The notes below the pieces were generated by a model. That model saw only the letters and a program-made list of their open reading frames with translations. It was not told the origin of the DNA and made no database searches. The translations under genes were made by a program, and so were the position numbers. Source: JAGWBJ01 sp964291465 (GTDB lineage: Bacteria > Chloroflexota > Dehalococcoidia > Lucifugimonadales > JAGWBF01). Taken from it: a stretch of 64,000 nucleotides of DNA. Where the stretch lies: NCBI GenBank assembly GCA_964291465.2, contig OZ219937.1, positions 1 to 64,000 on the forward strand. The letters run 5' to 3'. Below are positions 50,075 to 59,153 of the stretch, in pieces (position 1 is the stretch's first letter; each line of letters starts with the position of its first letter).

Positions 50075-50080
50075 AGTATA
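50075..50080 (-). promoter_or_regulatory. Extended -10 upstream of the FIST gene
   Basis: On the minus strand TGGTATACT (TGn plus TATACT) lies about 55 nt ahead of ATG 50019. No good -35 is present, as expected for an extended -10 promoter. The rest of 50020-50267 also holds a CCTCT/AGAGG hairpin at 50124-50141 inside a ccctcatccca-type repeat; no gene was seen. Confidence 0.4.
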
Positions 50081-50267
50081 CCAGACACCCGCTCCGCCTT
50101 GAGTCGTCACCCTCATCCCAATTCCTCTCCCCCGGTAGAGGGGACGTCCCCGGTCGGGCTGGCATTCCCGCGCGTATTGGGGCACAATGGGGGGCGCCGA
50201 CCCGGCCCCGGCTGCCACAGGACGACGGCTGACCCCTGCGGGCGCCTTCGGCAGAAAGAGGCTTCAG

Positions 50268-52313
50268 ATGGCCAACCGCCTGATAAACGAGACCAGCCCC
50301 TACCTCCTCCAGCACGCCCACAACCCCGTGGACTGGTACCCGTGGGGGGAGGAGGCCCTCCAGCGGGCCAGGGACGAGGACAAGCCCATCCTGCTGAGTA
50401 TCGGCTACTCAGCCTGCCACTGGTGCCACGTCATGGAGCGCGAGTCCTTCGAGAACGACGAGATCGCCGGCATAATGAACGAGCACTACGTCAACATCAA
50501 GGTGGACCGGGAGGAGAGGCCGGACCTGGACAGCGTGTACATGAACGCCGTCCAGGCCCTTACGGGCAGCGGCGGCTGGCCCATGACCGTGTTCCTGACC
50601 CCCGAGGGAAAGCCCTTCTACGGCGGGACCTACTTTCCGCCCGTGGACACCCGGGGGATGCCCGGCTTCCCCAGCGTGCTCCTGGGAATATCCCAGGCAT
50701 ACAGGACCCGCCGGGGCGACGTGGTCCAGGCCACCTCCCAGCTCCTCTCCCACATGCAGCACCTCTCCAAGCCCGTCCGGAGCCTGGAGCCCCTGTCTCC
50801 CGACCTGATGCACCAGGCCTACCAGTCCCTGGCCCAGAGCTACGACTACCAGAACGGCGGGTTCGGCATGGCGCCCAAGTTCCCCCAGGCGATGACCTAC
50901 GAGTTCCTTCTCAGGTACTCCGGGGCCACCAACAGCCCCAGGGCCCTGGAAATGGTGGAGGACACGCTCCACAAGATGGCCATGGGGGGCATATACGACC
51001 AGATCGGCGGCGGCTTTCACCGGTACTCCACCGACGCCTACTGGCTGGTCCCACACTTCGAGAAGATGCTCTACGACAACGCCCTGCTGAGCAAGCTCTA
51101 CCTCCATGCCTACCAGGCCACCGGCAACCCCCTCTACCGGCGCATCACCGAAGAGACCCTGGACTACGTGCTCCGGGAGATGACCGATGCCAGGGGCGGC
51201 TTCTACTCCACCCAGGACGCCGACAGCGAGGGGGTCGAGGGGAAGTTCTTCATCTGGAGCCTGGAGGAGATCCAGGCCGTGCTGGGAGAGGATGAAGGGG
51301 AGCTCATCGCCGGGTACTTCGGGGTCACCGAAGCCGGCAACTTCGAGGGGAAGAACATCCTCAACGTCCCCCAGGGGGCCGACTCCTTCGCCCCCGAGGC
51401 CGGCATGTCCGTCGCCGAGCTGCAGGAGAGGATCGCGGCGGCCCGGCCCCCGCTCCTGGAGACCCGGGAGGACCGCGTCCACCCGGCGCTGGACGACAAG
51501 GTCCTCTCCTCCTGGAACGGCCTGATGATGCGGAGCTTCGCTGAGGCTGCGTCGACCCTGGGGCGGAGGGACTACCTGGACGCCGCCGTAGGCTGCGCCT
51601 CCTTCATTCTGGAGGAGATGCGGGTGGACGGCCGTCTCCTGCGCACGTGGCGGGAGGAACGAGCCTCCCTGAAAGCCTACCTGGAGGACTACGCCTTCGT
51701 CGCCGACGGCCTGCTGGCGGTGTACGAGGCAACCTTCGACCAGCGGTGGCTGGAGGAGGCCCGGTCCCTGTGCGACACCATGCTGGGCCTGTTCTGGGAC
51801 GAGGGGGACCTCACCTTCTACGATACTGGGCACGACCACGAGGCCCTGATAGTCAGGCCCAGGGACGTGTTCGACAACGCCATTCCCTGCGGGAGCTCGG
51901 TGGCGGTGGACGTCCTGCTGCGCATGTCGGTCTTCACCGGCGAGAGCGACTACTCCCGGAGGGGCGCGGCGTCCCTCCGGTCCATGCATGAGTACCTGGG
52001 CCGCGCCCCCCTGGGGATGGGCCACTGGCTCTGCGCCCTGGACTTCTACCTGTCGTCGCCCAGGGAGATCGCCATCATCGGGGACCGGTCCCAGCAGGAT
52101 ACCCAGGCGCTCCTGGATGTGGTCTACGGCCGCTACCTGCCCAACAAGGTCGTGGCGGGCGCCGGCGGCGGGACTGCCGGCGGCGGCGCGATGCCCCTGC
52201 TCCGGGACCGGGGCATGGTCGACGGCAAGCCGACGGCCTACGTGTGTGAGAACTACGCCTGCCAGCTTCCAGTCACCGCGCCCGCCGACCTGGCCGCACA
52301 GCTGGGCGGCTAG
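50268..52313 (+). CDS. Thioredoxin-domain (DUF255/YyaL, SSP411-like) protein
   Basis: 681 residues from ATG 50268. The N-terminal thioredoxin-like part reads NETSPYLLQHAHNPVDWYPWGEEAL and GYSACHWCHVMERESFE with the CHWC pair, then GSGGWPMTVFLTPEGKPFYGGTYFP. The C-terminal alpha/alpha six-hairpin part (VPHFEKMLYDNALLSKLYLHAYQ, HPALDDKVLSSWNGLMM, VFDNAIPCGSSVAVDVLLRM) resembles glycosidase/epimerase folds. The biochemical role of the family remains unclear. Length is typical. Confidence 0.94.
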   Translation: MANRLINETSPYLLQHAHNPVDWYPWGEEALQRARDEDKPILLSIGYSACHWCHVMERESFENDEIAGIMNEHYVNIKVDREERPDLDSVYMNAVQALTGSGGWPMTVFLTPEGKPFYGGTYFPPVDTRGMPGFPSVLLGISQAYRTRRGDVVQATSQLLSHMQHLSKPVRSLEPLSPDLMHQAYQSLAQSYDYQNGGFGMAPKFPQAMTYEFLLRYSGATNSPRALEMVEDTLHKMAMGGIYDQIGGGFHRYSTDAYWLVPHFEKMLYDNALLSKLYLHAYQATGNPLYRRITEETLDYVLREMTDARGGFYSTQDADSEGVEGKFFIWSLEEIQAVLGEDEGELIAGYFGVTEAGNFEGKNILNVPQGADSFAPEAGMSVAELQERIAAARPPLLETREDRVHPALDDKVLSSWNGLMMRSFAEAASTLGRRDYLDAAVGCASFILEEMRVDGRLLRTWREERASLKAYLEDYAFVADGLLAVYEATFDQRWLEEARSLCDTMLGLFWDEGDLTFYDTGHDHEALIVRPRDVFDNAIPCGSSVAVDVLLRMSVFTGESDYSRRGAASLRSMHEYLGRAPLGMGHWLCALDFYLSSPREIAIIGDRSQQDTQALLDVVYGRYLPNKVVAGAGGGTAGGGAMPLLRDRGMVDGKPTAYVCENYACQLPVTAPADLAAQLGG

Positions 52314-52346
52314 CGGGCGGGACTATCCCCACGCCTCGAATGGGGC

Positions 52347-52352
52347 TATAAT
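52347..52352 (+). promoter_or_regulatory. Perfect -10 upstream of isocitrate dehydrogenase
   Basis: TATAAT occurs in otherwise very GC-rich sequence, about 100 nt ahead of the ATG at 52451. The -35 is poor. The leader carries a GCCGT/ACGGC inverted repeat at about 52370-52392, of unknown meaning. Confidence 0.5.
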
Positions 52353-52450
52353 GGCACGGGAGTTTTTCCGCCGTAGGGTCCATTCCACGGCAGCCCCCTC
52401 GGTGCGCGTCTCTCCGGCGAGGGGAGGGGGAGAAAGGTAAAGGAGCCGGC

Positions 52451-53653
52451 ATGGCAGACACCAAGGCCATAGAGGCAGCCAAGGAGCAGTTCGGCACCGT
52501 CCTCGCCCAGCAGCTGGAACGGGTGGAGCGCCTCAAGGCCGAGCAAGACTGGGTCAACTATAGCCAGGTCAGCCCCATCGTGGTAGGCATGATCGGCGGC
52601 GACGGCATCGGCCCGTTCATTGCGGCCGAGTCCCAGCGGGTGCTGGAGTTCCTGCTCAAAGACCAGGTGGCCGGCGGCAAGGTGGAGTTCCGCACCATCG
52701 AGGGCCTGACCATCGAGAACCGGGCCGAGAAGCTGAAGAGCATCCCCGACGACGTGCTGGCCGAGATCAAGCAGTGCCACGTCACCCTGAAGGGCCCGAC
52801 CCACACGCCCGAGAGGGGGGACGGCTGGCCCAACCTGGAAAGCGCCAACGTGTCCATGCGCAAGGAGCTGGACCTGTTCGCCAACATCCGGCCGGTGCGC
52901 ATCCCCCGGGAGGGCATCGACTGGACCTTCTTCCGGGAGAACACCGAGGACATGTACGCCGTGGGCAGCCAGGGCGTCAACGTCACCGAGGACCTGGGCA
53001 TAGACTTCCGGGTCATCACCAGCCAGGGCTCCGAGCGAATAATCGACGCCGCCTTCGCCCACGCCCAGCGCACGGGGAAGGACACGGTGACGGTGGTCAC
53101 CAAGGCCAACATCGTCAAGACCACCGACGGGAAGTTCCTGGATATCGCCCGGAAGGTCTCCGAGAAGTACCCCAACATCGGCTGGGAGGGCTGGTACATC
53201 GACATCATGACCGCGGCCCTCATCAACCCCGCCCGGCAGAAGCAGTTCCAGGTGCTGGTGCTGCCCAACCTGTACGGCGACATCCTCACCGACGAGGCAG
53301 CCCAGATCCAGGGCGGCGTGGGCACGGCCGGGAGCGCCAACGTGGGCAAGCGCTACGGTATGTTCGAGGCCATCCACGGCAGCGCCCCCCGCATGGTCCG
53401 GGAGGGAAGGGCCCAGTACGCCGACCCCAGCTCGATGATGCGCGCCGGGGCAATGCTGCTGACCCACATCGGCTTCGAGGAGCAGGGCGACAAGCTCCAC
53501 AAGGCCCTGGACATCTGCGGGCAGTACGAGCGGAAGATCGCCATCACGGGCCGCGACACGGGCTGCACCAGCCAGGAGCTCGGCGAGTACATCATGGCCA
53601 CCGTCGAGGACCCGAACCTGGACTCCCGGTGGGATGGGTACGTCAAAGGGTAG
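52451..53653 (+). CDS. icd: Isocitrate dehydrogenase-type enzyme
   Basis: 400 residues, in the isocitrate/isopropylmalate dehydrogenase superfamily. Substrate-binding sequence SANVSMRKELDLFANIRPVR is the IDH type, with Ser and Asn where IPMDH has other residues. IGGDGIGPFI, FFRENTEDMYAVG, TKANIVKTTDGKF, LVLPNLYGDILTDEAAQIQGGVG and MFEAIHGSAPRM complete the active site, including the Asp metal ligands. The ATG follows AAAGGAGC. Cofactor preference was not deduced. It is followed 63 nt later by malate dehydrogenase. Confidence 0.9.
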   Translation: MADTKAIEAAKEQFGTVLAQQLERVERLKAEQDWVNYSQVSPIVVGMIGGDGIGPFIAAESQRVLEFLLKDQVAGGKVEFRTIEGLTIENRAEKLKSIPDDVLAEIKQCHVTLKGPTHTPERGDGWPNLESANVSMRKELDLFANIRPVRIPREGIDWTFFRENTEDMYAVGSQGVNVTEDLGIDFRVITSQGSERIIDAAFAHAQRTGKDTVTVVTKANIVKTTDGKFLDIARKVSEKYPNIGWEGWYIDIMTAALINPARQKQFQVLVLPNLYGDILTDEAAQIQGGVGTAGSANVGKRYGMFEAIHGSAPRMVREGRAQYADPSSMMRAGAMLLTHIGFEEQGDKLHKALDICGQYERKIAITGRDTGCTSQELGEYIMATVEDPNLDSRWDGYVKG

Positions 53654-53716
53654 CCGCCGCGCCGCCCGGGAAGAGCGGCTGACGGCCGGCGGTCAGAAAC
53701 GCCAAAGGAGATACGC

Positions 53717-54658
53717 ATGCGCAAAAAGGTAACGGTGGTCGGCGCCGGAAACGTCGGGGCCACCACGGCCCAGCGGATCCACGGCCTGGGATACGCCGAC
53801 GTGGTCCTGGTGGACGTGGTGGAGGACCTGCCCCAGGGCAAGGCGCTGGACATGCTGGAGTCGGGCCCCGTGCTGGGCAGCGACGCTTCCATCACCGGGA
53901 GCAACGGCTACGAGGCCACCGCCGGCTCGGACCTGGTTATCATCACCGCCGGCATCGCCCGGAAGCCCGGCATGAGCAGGGACGACCTGCTCCTGACCAA
54001 CATGAAGATCGTCGGCTCAGTCACGTCCCGGGTGGCCGCCCACTCCCCCAACTGCATCATCATCGTGGTCACCAACCCCCTGGACCCCATGGTCCAGCAC
54101 GCCTACGAGGTCAGCGGCTTCCCCAGGGAGAGGGTATTCGGCATGGCCGGGATCCTGGACACCTCCCGGTTCCGGACCTTCATAGCCCAGGAGCTTGGAG
54201 TCTCCGGCGAGGACGTGCAGGCCTACGTGCTGGGCAGCCACGGGGACGACATGGTCCCCCTGGTCCGGTACACGACGGTGGGCGGCATCCCCATCTCCGA
54301 GCTGCTGCCCCAGGACACCATCGACCGCCTGGTGAAGCGCGCCCGCCAGGGGGGCGGCGAGATCGTCGCCCTGCTGAAGGCGGGCAGCGCCTACTACGCG
54401 CCCTCTGCGGCCATCACGCAGATGGCCGAAGCTGTGCTGCTGGACCGGAAGCGCATCCTGCCGTGCTGCGCGTACCTGCAGGGCGAGTACGGGATCGACG
54501 GCCTCTACGTGGGGGTGCCCGTGAAGCTGGGCGCCGGCGGGCTGGAGCAGATAATCGAGATCAGCCTCACCGACGAGGAGCGGACCGCCCTGGACAAGTC
54601 CGCGGCCAACACCAGGGAGATGGTGGAGGTCATGCGCAACGCGGCTGCCAAGGGCTGA
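53717..54658 (+). CDS. mdh: Malate dehydrogenase, LDH-like type
   Basis: 313 residues from ATG 53717 with AAAGGAG upstream. It interconverts malate and oxaloacetate. The NAD motif is VVGAGNVGATTAQ with an Asp after beta-2 (LVDVVED), so NAD is preferred. Active-site ARKPGMSRDDLL carries the Arg pair of MDH rather than LDH. VTNPLDPM and the catalytic-His loop LGSHGDDMVPLVRYT follow. It is paired with isocitrate dehydrogenase, suggesting a TCA-cycle cluster. Confidence 0.95.
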   Translation: MRKKVTVVGAGNVGATTAQRIHGLGYADVVLVDVVEDLPQGKALDMLESGPVLGSDASITGSNGYEATAGSDLVIITAGIARKPGMSRDDLLLTNMKIVGSVTSRVAAHSPNCIIIVVTNPLDPMVQHAYEVSGFPRERVFGMAGILDTSRFRTFIAQELGVSGEDVQAYVLGSHGDDMVPLVRYTTVGGIPISELLPQDTIDRLVKRARQGGGEIVALLKAGSAYYAPSAAITQMAEAVLLDRKRILPCCAYLQGEYGIDGLYVGVPVKLGAGGLEQIIEISLTDEERTALDKSAANTREMVEVMRNAAAKG

Positions 54659-54677
54659 CCGAGAGGGACGGTTGGGG

Positions 54678-55493
54678 ATGTCCAAGAGGAAACGCATAGG
54701 CGCACTGCTGCCGGCCACCAACCCGGTGGTGGAGCCCGACTTCTACACCGTGGTCCCGCGGGACGTGACCGTGCACTTCGAGCGCATGTGGAACGGCCGG
54801 TGGGGAAACCAGCCGGAGAAGCCCGAGGACGAGGAGTACGAGGTCAACATGACGCCCCAGGAGGCCGACACCGTCCAGTGGGTCATGTTCGGCACCAACC
54901 AGACCAAGATGAACGAGGACGTGGAGCGGGGCGTCAGGTCCCTGGCCAACGTGGAGCTGGACGTCCTCGCCTACGCTTGCACCGGCGGCACCTGGCACAG
55001 GGGCAGCCTCGCCTTCGACCGCCAGATGGCGGAGCACATGGAGCGGGCCAGTGGTGTACCCTCCATCACCGCCGTGACCTCCTGCATCGAGGCGATGCGC
55101 CACGTGGGGACGGAGAAGATCAGCGTGGCGGGGCCCTACCGCAACCACCACCTGAACACCTGGCTGAAACCCCTTCTGGAGGAGGCCGAGTTCCAGGTGG
55201 TCAACGCCGAGGGCCAGCCCTGGATGCAGGAGTCCATGGACCCCAGGGACATCGATACCCAGGAGCCCCAAGTGATCGTCGATTTCGCCCTCACCGTCGC
55301 CAGGGATGAGGCGGACACGGTGTTTCTGCCCGGCACGGCGTGGCGGGCCCTGGAGGCGGCGGAAGAGCTGGAGCGACGCCTGGGCAAGACGGTGATAACA
55401 GTGAACCAGGCCACCATCTGGAACGCCCTCAGGACCGCCGGATGGACCGAGCCCATAGACGGGTATGGGAGGCTGCTCAGGAGCCTCTCCTAG
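54678..55493 (+). CDS. Asp/Glu racemase-superfamily protein, maleate isomerase/arylmalonate decarboxylase-like
   Basis: 271 residues from ATG 54678; TTG 54672 is an alternative. IGALLPATNPVVEPDFYTV is the family N-terminus. YACTGGTW carries the first catalytic Cys (C101), but the second half-site reads VFLPGTAWRAL, with no Cys where maleate isomerase has one. VTSCIEAMRHVGTEKISVAGPY is the central block. A single-Cys member may be a decarboxylase, hydrolase or isomerase variant; function is not assigned. It is 19 nt from mdh, in the same direction. Confidence 0.83.
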   Translation: MSKRKRIGALLPATNPVVEPDFYTVVPRDVTVHFERMWNGRWGNQPEKPEDEEYEVNMTPQEADTVQWVMFGTNQTKMNEDVERGVRSLANVELDVLAYACTGGTWHRGSLAFDRQMAEHMERASGVPSITAVTSCIEAMRHVGTEKISVAGPYRNHHLNTWLKPLLEEAEFQVVNAEGQPWMQESMDPRDIDTQEPQVIVDFALTVARDEADTVFLPGTAWRALEAAEELERRLGKTVITVNQATIWNALRTAGWTEPIDGYGRLLRSLS

Positions 55494-55548
55494 GGCGCCT
55501 GTCGCCCGCCCCATTCCCCAAGGACCGACTACCCTCAGGAGGACGTAG

Positions 55549-56850
55549 ATGCCCGAGCGAACCAAGGCGGAGAGAGACCTGCTGGCCAAGGCGGCCGAGG
55601 TGTTCCCCGGCGGGTACACCGGCAACCTGGCGCTGGACGATGCCCACCGCTTCATCATCAAGAGTGGCAAGGGGTCCAAGGTCTGGGACGTCAGCGGCAA
55701 CGAGTACATCGACTACCTGAACGGCTCGGGACCCATGGTCCTGGGCCACGCCCATCCTGCGGTCGTGGCGGCGGTGGTCGCCGCCGCGGAGCAGGGCAGC
55801 ACCTTCTTCGCCACCAACGAGCAGGCGGTGCTGCTGGCCGAGGAGGTGGTGAAGGCCGTCCCCTGCGCCGACAAGGTGCGGTTCACCACCAGCGGCACCG
55901 ACGCCGACCTCCAGTGCATGCGCATCGCCAGGGGTTACCGCAGGCGGGACAAGATCCTCAAGTTCGAGGGGGGATACCACGGGACCAGCGAGTACGGGCT
56001 CATGAGCATATTCCCGCGGCCCGACCAGCTGCCCGAGTACCCCGAGCCCGTGGCCAACTCGGCGGGAATCCCCAGCGTCATAGGTGAAACGATGCTGGTG
56101 GCCCCCTTCAACGACATTGAGACCACCACGGCCATCATCGAGACGCACCACGACGAGCTGGCCGGGGTGATCGTCGAGCCGATGCAACGCATCCTGGCCC
56201 CCAAGCCCGGCTTCCTGCAGGCGCTGCGGGACGCCACCGCCCATTACGACATACCGTTGATCTTCGACGAGGTGGTCACCGGTTTCCGGCTGGCCTACGG
56301 CGGGGCCCAGGAGTACTACGGGGTGACCCCCGACCTGGCCTCCTACGGCAAGATCGTGGGCGGCGGCTATCCCCTGGCGGTGGTGGCGGGGAGGGAGGAC
56401 CTTATGTCGACCTTCGACTCGTCGATGGTGGACCAGGACTCCTACATCCCCCAGATTGGCACCCTCAACGGCACCACCGTCGCCTGTGCGGCCGGCCTGG
56501 CCACGCTGGCGGAGATGCGCAAGGAGGGCGCCTACGAGCGTCTCCACGGCACCGGCCGCAAGCTGCGGGACGCCCTGGAGAGGCTTTGCGGCGAGGCGGG
56601 CATCGCCATGCAGCCCTCGGGCGAGGACGTGATGTTCGGTTTCTACTTCTCCGACCGGCCCATGGTCAACTACAGGGACACCCTCCTGGCGGACTCGGCC
56701 ATGATGGCCTCCTTCAACACGACGCTGCTGGAGGAGGGGATACTGAAGAGCCTACCGGACAAGTTCTACCCCTCCCTGGCCATCACCGACGAGGACGCAG
56801 ACCGCACCATCGAGGTGTTCTCTCACGCCATCGACAAGCTCACGGGGTAG
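55549..56850 (+). CDS. Class III aminotransferase, glutamate-1-semialdehyde aminomutase-like
   Basis: 433 residues from ATG 55549 with TCAGGAGGACG upstream. The PLP enzyme carries NGSGPMVLGHAHPAVVAAV, TTSGTDADLQCMRIARGY, GGYHGTSEYG, LIFDEVVTGFRLAYGG and the Schiff-base Lys in LASYGKIVGGGYPLAVVAG. Sequence is close to HemL, but no other haem genes are near. It may instead be one of the many HemL-like aminotransferases or mutases in catabolism. It follows the racemase-like gene by 55 nt. Confidence 0.9.
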   Translation: MPERTKAERDLLAKAAEVFPGGYTGNLALDDAHRFIIKSGKGSKVWDVSGNEYIDYLNGSGPMVLGHAHPAVVAAVVAAAEQGSTFFATNEQAVLLAEEVVKAVPCADKVRFTTSGTDADLQCMRIARGYRRRDKILKFEGGYHGTSEYGLMSIFPRPDQLPEYPEPVANSAGIPSVIGETMLVAPFNDIETTTAIIETHHDELAGVIVEPMQRILAPKPGFLQALRDATAHYDIPLIFDEVVTGFRLAYGGAQEYYGVTPDLASYGKIVGGGYPLAVVAGREDLMSTFDSSMVDQDSYIPQIGTLNGTTVACAAGLATLAEMRKEGAYERLHGTGRKLRDALERLCGEAGIAMQPSGEDVMFGFYFSDRPMVNYRDTLLADSAMMASFNTTLLEEGILKSLPDKFYPSLAITDEDADRTIEVFSHAIDKLTG

Positions 56851-56875
56851 GGCCGGGCCGGCGCGCAGCTAGGAG

Positions 56876-56940
56876 CCCGTCGTTCCGGCCCCCGAGCCGA
56901 CATCACCCAACCCGTCGTTCCGGCGAAGGCCGGAACCCAG
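56876..56940. repeat. Palindromic dispersed repeat, two copies
   Basis: cccgtcgttccggc occurs at 56876-56889 and again at 56911-56924, where it extends into TTCCGGC-GAAG-GCCGGAA (56918-56935), a 7-bp stem with a 4-nt loop, then cccag. Its translation (VVPAKAGTQ-like) matches a well-known class of bacterial interspersed palindromic repeats. It lies directly upstream of the lower-GC DUF4268-type gene. Confidence 0.65.
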
Positions 56941-56993
56941 GGGTGGGGGATGCCCACCGCGGCAGCGTCCAGCCAGATTTTAGGGGGATTGTG

Positions 56994-57986
56994 ATGGCCA
57001 CCAACCTAGCTAGGATCGAGAAAGTCGAACTGCGCAAAGCCTGGCCTCATGAAGCCACACACTTTACCCCGTGGCTGGCTGATAACTTGACAGAGTTAGG
57101 CGATGCGCTCGAAGTGGAGCTTGAACTGCAAGAAACCGAATCAGGGGTCGGCACCCGCTCGCTGGACATATTGGCCATGGACCGCGACGGTCGTCCGGTG
57201 ATCATTGAGAACCAGCTGGGGTATACGGATAACGACCACCTGAGCAGGCTTCTAATCTACGCTGCCGGAAAGGACGCCAAACTGGTCATCTGGGTTTCGG
57301 GCGGGATTGATGACGAGCACCGGCAAGTCCTAGACTGGCTCAACCAGCGGACCGACGAAAACGTCCAGTTCTTCGGAGTGATAGTCGAGTTGTGGAGAAT
57401 TGAAGACTCCAAGCCGGCCCCGTATTTCAGGGTCGCGGCAGCTCCCAACGATTGGCGGAAGCAAAACGTTAGCCGCACTCCGAGGGATCCTGGCCTCAAA
57501 CAACGAAATCGCTCGTTCCGAGACAAACTGGAGGAAAGGCTAAGGGAACGTGGCCATTTCGTCAGTAGCAAGGCACATTCCGGCTCCTGGTGCGTCCTTC
57601 AACGTATCCCCAGACTTGGCCACTTCTCAGTGGATTTTGCCAGTGACCTGCGAGTCAATCTGTGGATCGACAAGTCTACGCCGGAACAGAACGAGCTTAT
57701 CTTGCAACGACTCAGGGAGGATGAAGCAATCATTGAAGGGAAACTGGTAGACTCCAGCTTGGGCGAGCGGGGCCATTGGACACCCCAAGGAGCTGGCAAG
57801 AAATGCCGTATGTCGGTTCATCGAAGCGACAGCATACACAAAAACCAGGATTCGTGGGACGAATACCAAGAATGGATGATCAATAAGTTCTTCCTCTTCA
57901 AGGAAGTGTTCGAGCCCCGTCTGCAGGAGTTGCCAATAGCGGAAACGGAGGGAGATACTCCAACAGAGGGCAGCGAAGAAGAGTAG
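56994..57986 (+). CDS. DUF4268-type protein with PD-(D/E)xK-like nuclease region
   Basis: 330 residues from ATG 56994 behind TAGGGGG. The N-terminal part has a restriction-endonuclease-like core: LDILAMDRDGRPVIIENQLGYTDNDHLSRLLIYAAG, with Asp then E-N-Q in place of ExK. WVSGGIDDEHRQVLDWLNQ and FFGVIVELWRIEDSKPAPYF follow. The C-terminal half fits DUF4268 (DEYQEWMINKFFLFKEVFEPRL). Base composition is visibly lower in GC than the neighbours and the gene is preceded by palindromic repeats, so it may have been acquired horizontally. A defence role is possible, but no partner gene is present. Confidence 0.78.
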   Translation: MATNLARIEKVELRKAWPHEATHFTPWLADNLTELGDALEVELELQETESGVGTRSLDILAMDRDGRPVIIENQLGYTDNDHLSRLLIYAAGKDAKLVIWVSGGIDDEHRQVLDWLNQRTDENVQFFGVIVELWRIEDSKPAPYFRVAAAPNDWRKQNVSRTPRDPGLKQRNRSFRDKLEERLRERGHFVSSKAHSGSWCVLQRIPRLGHFSVDFASDLRVNLWIDKSTPEQNELILQRLREDEAIIEGKLVDSSLGERGHWTPQGAGKKCRMSVHRSDSIHKNQDSWDEYQEWMINKFFLFKEVFEPRLQELPIAETEGDTPTEGSEEE

Positions 57987-58113
57987 GACCGCAGGCCCTC
58001 CCCTGTCCCTCGGTATGTCCATGAGAAGATCCGGCGGTGGAGACGACGTCCCCGCCAGAGTGATCCGGCCGCCCGTTTGGACCGTATGAACGAGCAGCAG
58101 GTGTCCCCGTCCT

Positions 58114-59153
58114 ATGAAGCACCCATGGGCCAACGTCCTGATCCTGTTGCTGGGCGCCGTCGAGGTCTCCACCGGTCTCCTGGGCCTCATGCACGGCACG
58201 CCCGGGTGGATCTCGGCGCTGAACATCCACCGGGTATGCGGGTTCGGCCTCGTCGCGCTGCTCCTGTGGAAAGGCCGGAACATCCTGGCGTCGTTGGCCG
58301 GCCTCCGCCGGCGGAAGGGCATCCCCGCCGCCCACCTGGGCTCCCTGGTGCTCCTCTCCCTGCTCCTGGTCTCCCTGGGCCTGGGACTGGCCTGGAGCCA
58401 CGCCGGCCGCTTCAGCTTCGCCGGGTTCAGCGGAGTGTCCTGGCACATCTACCTGTCCCTGGCCATGGGGCCCCTGCTCCTGTGGCACACCCTCCGCCAG
58501 CGTTGGACCCTGCGGCCCCGCTTCTGGGCCGAACGCCGCTTTGCCCTGCGACTGGCGGGCCTGGCGGTGGCGGGCCTGGCCCTCTGGCGCGTGAGTGAAG
58601 CTGCAAACCAGGTGCTGGCCCTTCCCGGACAGGACCGGCGCTTCACCGGCTCCTACGAGCGCGGCAGCTTCTCCGGCAACGCCTTCCCCTCGACCTCATG
58701 GCTGAACGACGACCCACGGCCGGTGGACTCCGAGGATTGGTCCCTGGCGGTCGGCGGCCATGTCCGGGGTCATCTCCGTCTGGACCACCGGCAGGTCGAG
58801 GGCTACCGGGACCGGCTGACGGCCACGCTGGACTGCACGGGGGGATGGTACTCCACCCAGGAGTGGGAGGGCGTAAGGCTCAAGACGGTCCTGGAGCGGG
58901 CGGGGTCGGACCCGATGCGGCGAGCGTGACGGTCCGGTCGGTGACGGGATACGCCCGCCGGTTCTCCCTGGAGGAGGCCGAGGGTTACCTGCTGTCCACC
59001 CGGGTGGGCGGGGATCCCCTGTCCCACCGCCACGGCTTTCCCCTGCGCCTGGTGGCGCCGGGAAAGCGCGGCTACGACTGGGTCAAGTGGGTGACGGCCG
59101 TGGAGGTAAACGACACGGGCAAATGGTGGCAGCCTCCTCTGCCCCTCACCTGA
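58114..59153 (+). CDS. Membrane-anchored sulfite-oxidase-family molybdoprotein, frameshifted
   Basis: About 345 residues once one indel is allowed. The first 165 residues form about five membrane helices with His39, His74, His96, His111 and His125, like a cytochrome b561/DUF4405-type haem domain. Then comes a sulfite-oxidase-type molybdopterin domain with the Mo-ligating Cys in TLDCTGGWYSTQEW (C241). The frame breaks near 58905, where one missing G in a G run would rejoin VTVRSVTGYARRFSLEEA to YDWVKWVTAVEVNDTGKWW. The fusion predicts electron transfer between the Mo site and membrane quinones. The substrate is unknown. Its end overlaps sdhE. Confidence 0.82.

Noticed and set aside
50101..50150. 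Riboswitch upstream of the YyaL-like gene
   Set aside because: Only a short CCTCT/AGAGG hairpin within a repeat-like sequence was found, with no conserved aptamer motif.
55549..56850. Assigning the aminotransferase as hemL
   Set aside because: Similarity is clear but no other haem-biosynthesis gene is nearby and many HemL-like enzymes act elsewhere, so the symbol was left blank.
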